64,000 nucleotides of DNA from Brassica napus (taxonomy: Eukaryota > Streptophyta > Magnoliopsida > Brassicales > Brassicaceae): assembly GCF_020379485.1 (NCBI RefSeq), contig NC_063437.1, positions 21,849,726-21,913,725 of the forward strand. The letters are read 5' to 3'. The notes under the pieces were generated by a model, which searched no databases, was not told the DNA's origin, and saw only the letters and a list, made by a program, of their open reading frames with translations. The translations under genes and the position numbers were made by a program. Below are positions 57,901 through 64,000 of the stretch, one piece after another. The first letter of the stretch is position 1. Each line of letters opens with the position of its first letter.

Positions 57901-59674
57901 CACAACGGTAGACTTCCCACTCCCACTCTGTCCAACTAAAGCCACGGTTGTACCACTCGAGATAAACAGCGAAAAACCGCGAAAAATCTGCTCATCGGGC
58001 CTCGCAGGGTAAGTGAAGTAGACATCCTTAAGCTCAATGTCTCCTTTGATGTCATCCAACACTTTTCCATTTGTACTATAGGAATCAATGTCAGGTCTTC
58101 TCTCTATTGTCTCAAACATCTTGTAAGCCGCGGCTTGTCCAGCTGCAAACGCGCTTAAGCAAGGAGATGCTTGGCCTAACGACCTAATAAAGGAACAAAA
58201 ACAAGTCTTAGATTGGGTTGCAAGAAACTTAAAACAACACAAAAAGATGAGAGGTTCTTACATGGATCCAGTTAAAACAGAGATGATGATGTTGAGAACT
58301 TGTCCTCCTGTGTACCCTTTGTCCAAAATCAACTTTCCTCCATACCAAACCGCTAAAGCGTAGCTACAAAAGATTACAAGAAAGAGTGTTCCAAGTCCCA
58401 GTCCAGTTGAACCACCTTCAATGACTCCTGCTTTATAAGCAGTGAGAAGATGTTTGTTGTAGTTGTTTATGGCTTGTTTCTCTCCGGTAAATGATGCAAC
58501 CTGATTAAAAATATAAAAAAATTATTGGGAAATCAAGAAGATCGACCGTATCAAGATTATGGAAAGTATGAAGATCGAATAATTTTTATCGTTTTTTTTT
58601 TTGGCTAAGCAAATGTGTATAGAGTAAGCCTAGTTACCGTTCTTATGGAACCGATTGTTTGCTCAACTACAACAGCAGCGTTGGCATAAGCGGTTTGTCC
58701 ACGAGAAGCTGTCTTAGCAATGACAATAGCTAAACCAGCACCGGCCATTACAAGAAGTGGAATTGAAGACAACATGACTAGTGTTAGCAGCCATCCTTTT
58801 AAGAAAGCTATCACAAAGCCTCCAACAAATGTTGATAGAAGTTGTATAGCTTTCCCCACCTGTCCAAAACGTCGTTTCCTTTGTTCAAAATCTAATAAAC
58901 CAAAGGATCTTGAAACTTTAAAAATGTTATTTGTTTGACTAATATGAGTACCTTTTCTCCCATAGCGTCTTGGATTAGTACAGTGTCACCGGACATTCTT
59001 CCAACAACTTCACCGGTGTTTGTATCGACGTCGAAAAAGGCTATATCTTGTCTTAATATTGTCTTTAGATACATGCTTCTTATTCTTGCTGCTTGTCTCT
59101 CTCCAGATATCATCCAACCAGACAACTCTGAACATTCATACACATCAAGAACGTTAAAAACTTTGTTTTACTGTTTACCAAAGGGTTAACTAATCTTTGG
59201 CAGATCCAAGAACTTACGGAGGAAAGCAGCCGCAAAAGTACCGATTCCAAGCCATACAAACTTCAGAGCTACCTGTGAGTGATTTAATAGATGTTATTAG
59301 CACAAGTCAAATCTTGAAATGAATCTTTATTAAGACACAAACACATTATTTGGTTTTACTTTGGAGACTTTGTCGGAAACATTTGAATCGTTCTGATTCT
59401 GGCCAAAGGCATCTATAAGATCTCCGAACAGTACGGTCATAATAGGGAAGCCGAGACCGTTTCCAATAGATCCAAGCGTCCCGAGGATCATCAAGAGGAT
59501 ATCAAAGGAATCTGCAAAGGCAAATAGCTTGTAAAATGGCACCGTTTTGGTTTTCTCATGTTCTTCCTTCTTCTCTGTTTTCTTAACTTCTTTGTCTTCT
59601 TCTCTGCTTCTTTTGGTCTCAGAAACATCTTCTACTATATTTCCATCTCCGTTTAAGCCGCTCTCTGAAGCCAT
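54922..59674 (-). CDS. ABCB4: ABCB4 auxin transporter (P-glycoprotein 4)
   Basis: A full ABC transporter of the B subfamily that moves auxin across the root plasma membrane. 1287 residues. Ten exons, right to left: 59674-59360, 59272-59218, 59127-58952, 58859-58638, 58500-58262, 58183-56506, 56340-56074, 55988-55725, 55650-55357 and 55275-54922; all GT-AG and in phase. The start [11 protein letters not shown] matches Arabidopsis ABCB4; a Met four codons upstream is less likely. The order is TMD1 ([20 protein letters not shown]), NBD1 (Walker [30 protein letters not shown]), a charged linker, TMD2, NBD2 ([29 protein letters not shown]) and the end [11 protein letters not shown]. All catalytic motifs are intact. 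It follows IAA20 as in Arabidopsis (At2g47000), with ABCB4 rather than the near-identical ABCB11/ABCB21 favoured by synteny. Confidence 0.94.
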
Positions 59675-60240
59675 TAGACTTTCCACAGTGTCCTTATGAT
59701 CCTAAGCGTTTAAACAAGAGAGGAGAGACATAACAGTAAGTTTCCAAATCTATGAGTTGAGATCTTTAAGGGAGAGTAATATCTAAATGGGGAACATAAA
59801 GGTCAGACCAAGAAGGAAACAAAAAAAAACACAAAGGAAACAAAACAAAGGCTTTCACAATCAATAGTTCACCAAACATGAGAAGACCCTAAAGATCTGC
59901 CTTTCTTGTTTTATTCAAGAACATCTGACAAAATGATGAAACCTGAACCAAGATCTGTCCTGTCAATACAACTAGGCTTCACAGAAGCTTCTGTCCACAC
60001 AAAACACAGAACTATATAATAGAAAATATATATACATGTATAAATATATAAAGCAGAGAATATATACAGGTATGTGTAGATATGTACCTTGAACAGGATC
60101 AAGAAGAAGCTGAAAAGTGAAAAAGGGTTTAGAGACTCTTTTGGTGTCTGCCGTATAAACTGTCGAAGAATGTGCAGAGATCTCTATGCTTATATCTTTT
60201 TATATTAATATATAGTTGGTATTGGAGTTTGTGAAAGACT
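59675..60240 (-). promoter_or_regulatory. ABCB4 leader with 5'UTR intron
   Basis: On the minus strand, a leader exon ends at 60088 with CTGTTCAAG|GTACAT. An acceptor GCTTAG lies at 59702, giving an inferred intron of about 386 bp (60087-59702). TATA-like DNA at about 60190-60215 precedes the leader. Confidence 0.55.
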
Positions 60241-60741
60241 CATGTGAGTTTTTATATATGCACTGTTTTTATTTCTTGACGACCAAGCCGTGACTTGCTC
60301 AAGATAAGAGAAAATTAATGGATGTCAAACATATAATAGTTAGAAATTCAGTTAATAAATATGGTCTTATGGATCTAAATATAATACTCTTTGATTTTGT
60401 TCAAGTTCTTGAGAGAATGCGTAAGATATTTTGTTCTAGTCTTACTTTAAATTATTATTTTTTCTGCCCGTTCTTTGTGTGATAATGCTGACCAAATCTT
60501 TTCGTATAACATACATTTTAAAAACGAGTTATAATAGCGAGTAGTAGTAGTAAATAGTAATCTAGCTGTTTTGTTCAACTACAACTCTATTATTTAACAT
60601 AAAGTTTTGATACGCAGGACCGTTTGATATTTTTATAGTCTGCCCATTGATTATTACTAAATTGATCTCTAAGATCCCATTAGCTATGTTGTTAGCGGCC
60701 TGCATGTGTCCTCCTAATTCATAAGTACGTATTTGTCTGTG
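60241..60741 (+). other. Spacer upstream of ABCB4
   Basis: No gene or element recognised in these 500 bp. A GTAGTAGTAGTAAATAGTA run lies at about 60541-60559. Confidence 0.4.
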
Positions 60742-60757
60742 CATACATGTACCGATT

Positions 60758-61689
60758 TTTTTTTTTTTTTTCCGCCAAGGATATTTTTTATTAAAAAGAA
60801 GGGTACTAAGCCCAAACACATATTACAAAGCATAAGCCCACAACAGCAGGGCAAAGATCGACCAAACCTAATCGGGCCTACAGCCCAACCAAACCAAGCC
60901 ACACCTAGACGGGCCGGACGTCTCTCTTTTGGCCCACGCGTGAAGGAGCGGGGACACGTGTTAGAATTTTACATCAGCGCTACACGCGTCTCCTTTGCTC
61001 GACTTGACCCGTCACCGCTTCGAGAAGCCGCCGGAACCAGCCACCGAAACCCTCGTTACGCCGGAGCTCAAACCCGCAGAGCCTCCACCGAAACCACTTT
61101 CCTTCAACTTTCTGACCTCTCTGCGGAGAGCTTCATCGACCTCATCAAGATCTCATCCGCCTTAAGAGAGTCGCAAGCCACAAACCTCATAAACCCGATC
61201 CAACAACAAGACCACCTTTTAGAACCGCTAGAGCCGGCGACGCAAGACTGTGTGAGCCTTCACCCCCCGGAGACAAGACCGGCGCGGCGATGCTGAATAA
61301 GCCAACCACCACCCGGGAACAAGAACCGGCAACGACAGAGCTTTAATAGCCTCTACCTCCCGGCTAAGAACTATTACCATGCAAGACGACTACGCCATAC
61401 TATCCCCTCCACACGACCGCGCTTTAACTCCAGTAACCCAGCCACCGTTGAAGGCGATTCACTCCTCGAGTAAACGCCTCCGGAAGTGGATTAAACCAGA
61501 GGTCAAGCAAAGCAGATCGGGGAGAAGACAAGGGAGAGACACAAAAACAGATAACTTTAACGGAGAAACAAGAAACAAAGGTCTCCGGCGACGGCACGCG
61601 CGCAGACGCGCCGGCCGTTCACCGGAGACCAAAACGAGATCTACTTTCTCTCTCTTCTCTCTCTTCTCTCTAAAAGTGTATTTTGTTCA
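60758..61689 (-). mobile_element. Non-coding retroposon (Sadhu-like candidate), about 930 bp
   Basis: A GC-rich island in AT-rich DNA. On the minus strand it starts with AGAGAGAAGAGAGAAG and ends with a poly(A) tail (T run from 60758). It is flanked by a perfect 16-bp target duplication CATACATGTACCGATT (60742-60757 and 61690-61705). No domain is recognisable in any frame; open frames at 60733-61296 and 61379-61819 (plus strand) look incidental. The size, lack of coding capacity and structure match Sadhu retroposons known from Arabidopsis relatives. An internally deleted LINE is the alternative. Confidence 0.75.
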
Positions 61690-61705
61690 CATACATGTAC
61701 CGATT

Positions 61706-64000
61706 ACTAGCTGTGAAAAAAAAGACAAAAAGAAAAGAAAAAGATTACTATCTGTGACCAGAGAGAGAATCACTAGTTTCACTAATTTTTGTTTCAAAAC
61801 TCTCCCAGCTATGGATTAAAACACTATTATTAGAAGAAAAAAATAAAATAAAAAATATATATATATATATGTACTGTATACCACAAATAAATCAATACCA
61901 AAAAAGCGTTTAATGATTGTAATTTTCGTCCATGTGTTATTGTTGACTTTCTGGCTCGCATTAGCTGTGACTATGACAAGTGCAAAAATTCCATTTCTTA
62001 TTAGTAAGGTTTGTAATCATAATTTGCGTTTTGACAACGGCTGTAAAGCATATGCACATACTTGTGTTATACTATATCCAACTTGTGTTAAAGAAAGAAA
62101 TCGAATTCCCCAAATCTTTGCGCTAATATGCTAGCTGGGGAAGCACGTGAATCTGATTTGCTTCATGAGCAAGAAACAAGTCAAAATTAATTTTCGACAG
62201 CGCCAGGGATGGTGGAATTGTCTCCTATTCCTTCGTTTGCATTCTTTTCAGAATCAATGAATCTGAACAGAGCCTGACATCATTCATGACGTAAATGCTC
62301 TTTCTATATTTATCTCTTTCCCACGTATATGCTACTAACTACTTTTCTCCTTTTTTTATAAAAGAAAAAAAATTACTACTACTTGCAATATATTTTCTTT
62401 AATTGAAAATGAACTAGTTGCAATATTATTCCAAATATCGATGCTACAATACACACCATCTCCTATATCATGTGAGGCGCTATTAAGACAAATCGGTGAA
62501 TTTCAGTTTTTTCAGAAGACTGGTTTGCATGAAAAAAAAAACACTAGATATATAATAATAAATCACAGTTTATAAATATGGACTGTTGACAGGCTATTAT
62601 TTTGTCTATTATCATGATTCATGATAGACAAATAGATCCATATAAATAAGATCTGTTTACTTTTCAAATTTTATTTTCTGTTTACTTTTAAAATGTACCC
62701 AGTTTGCCAATTTCATTACAGAATTTGTATATTCACCTAATTAACCCTATATTTATTTTCTGTTTAGAAGTAATTATTTTTATTATTTAAATAATATACA
62801 CAATAACAGTACATTATTTCTGTATGAAACGAAAGGAGGATACTATAGCAATTATATACGTGATTACATACCAATCCCTTTGATTATCTGTGTCGCAAGT
62901 CCAGCTAAAAATTGACACATTTTTCCCGGGAAAAAAAAAAACAAAAACCATTATAGCCATTTGATTCCCACTAAACTTTTGGAGAATCATCAGCACATAT
63001 GTCAAATAGACCCACCGAAACTCTCGCCAACCTGTTTCACACTATACTATGCATAATAAATAAATTACCGACGTAATCACAGTTAAATCTTGATCCGGTC
63101 CGAAAACGTCCCCGAATCCATGGATCTTGAATTTGGAAACTTTTTTACATGTTACAGGCCACTTATGAAGCCATTAGCCCCTGGGCTTAATGGTCTAACA
63201 GAGTGCACGATAAAAATTGAAATATCATGTTTCTTTTTGCTGTATCCTCCTCTATAGTGCAATGAACAGCGGTGTGATTGTATTCACTAGGACAAAACAA
63301 AGCACTGTATTTCATCTTGGTCTAACATGCTTATGATTATAGCAGCACCAGGCATGTGTCCAAGTATAGTTATATCTTTTAACATTTTGGGACCTTTGAT
63401 TATAGTAAATCGATCACGTATAGATCTTGATGGACATAAGCCATGAATCGGTTTAGTCCTAGTCTGAAGAAAGTCCCTCAAAGTGAACACGGAGCATTTG
63501 TGAATTTGATCAAAACCATTTTATAAGCATTGCTCTAATCTGGGATCAGAAATAGCAGTTCATGGATTATTAAAAAAACAAGAAAAGTCATGGATTATCC
63601 CTCATTTGTCGTTTGATATATGAAACCAACGGAATAAATTATAAAAAGGATATATTTCGATAAAAAATAGAAAATGTAAAATTGTTTAATTTCTGTTACT
63701 TTGAATCCAGTGAAATGATGCATTCCAAATTAATTTATTCCAGTTGCAATCTTAGTAAACTATGATATTTCCAAGAACAAGAAAAAAGTATAAATTAGAA
63801 AATTATATATTTTTAAAAGTTATTAGACATAGATACAACACAGTAGATAAATTTCATACTTTTGAAATATGAAATTAAAAGTTAAACAATATAATTTTTT
63901 CCTCATCTTTCATACGTGAGACAAACAAAAAGTGAATCTTACAACTTCATCCCCGCGCATATTTATCCTACCGAAAGTGAAGGTTGTACTTTTCACCTTT
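61706..64000 (+). other. Right-hand spacer, nothing assignable
   Basis: AT-rich DNA up to the window edge. One frame at 61913-62134 (73 codons) starts with a hydrophobic signal-like segment (MIVIFVHVLLLTFWLALAVT) and has five Cys afterwards. It could encode a small secreted peptide, but no cysteine pattern I know fits, so I leave it unassigned. An AT run lies at about 61855-61870. Confidence 0.35.

Noticed and set aside
60733..61819. Two plus-strand frames of 187 and 146 codons in the GC-rich island
   Set aside because: They lie antisense in a retroposon, one starts outside it, and neither has a recognisable domain; the high GC content lowers stop frequency.
61913..62134. Small secreted cysteine-rich peptide gene
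   Set aside because: It has a signal-like start but no known cysteine pattern, intron or promoter; kept only as a note in the spacer entry.
63170..63240. Possible tRNA-like segment
   Set aside because: No cloverleaf with matching acceptor stem and anticodon loop could be drawn.

Overview
The window is nuclear DNA of a crucifer (Brassicaceae). The coding genes have short, phase-correct GT-AG introns, and the intergenic DNA is AT-rich and full of small transposons. From memory of the Arabidopsis gene order, the ordinary genes match one stretch of A. thaliana chromosome 2 (about At2g46790 to At2g47000), in the same order and orientation: PRR9 (3' part), MTP1, bHLH070, CURT1B, PPa3, NGA1, IAA20 and ABCB4. 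Many genes of that interval are missing, including CCA1, which I expect between CURT1B and PPa3. A TCF25-like gene (expected near At2g46900) survives only as a broken fragment. This thinning suggests one subgenome of an old polyploid such as Brassica, Raphanus or a relative; the species is inference.

Layout. 1-7.2 kb: four compact plus-strand genes (PRR9, MTP1, bHLH070, CURT1B). 7.7-11.4 kb: a broken FBD fragment followed by two LINEs, one inserted inside the other. 12-15.4 kb: a chimeric gene in which three sets of tandem repeats precede an N-myristoyltransferase-like domain. 17.5-19.5 kb: an F-box/LRR/FBD gene. 20.7-22.0 kb: PPa3. 22-33 kb: a gene-poor stretch with a Tourist-like MITE, a LINE tail, an hAT-like element rich in CCGAA pentamers, and a 2.4-kb Pack-MULE-like element. 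33.0-33.9 kb: NGA1. 36.0-36.8 kb: a long foldback element. 37-39.5 kb: the TCF25-like pseudogene and a second F-box/FBD gene on the minus strand. 40.5-42.8 kb: gene debris cut by a Helitron. 46.7-47.5 kb: IAA20. 50.3-51.4 kb: a U-box/ARM gene fragment interrupted by a retrocopy of ribosomal protein S17. 53.5-54.8 kb: a MITE and a Helitron. 54.9-59.7 kb: ABCB4 on the minus strand. 60.8-61.7 kb: a non-coding retroposon with a 16-bp target duplication. The last 2.3 kb holds nothing I can name.

The genes do not form a pathway together. They cover the clock (PRR9), vacuolar zinc loading (MTP1), bHLH transcription (bHLH070), thylakoid curvature (CURT1B), pyrophosphate hydrolysis (PPa3), leaf and style patterning (NGA1), and auxin signalling and transport (IAA20, ABCB4). 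The most unusual locus is the NMT-like chimera at 12.9-15.4 kb. The clearest mechanistic story is the S17 retrocopy inside the U-box gene: removing it and one target-site copy restores the host reading frame to its natural stop.
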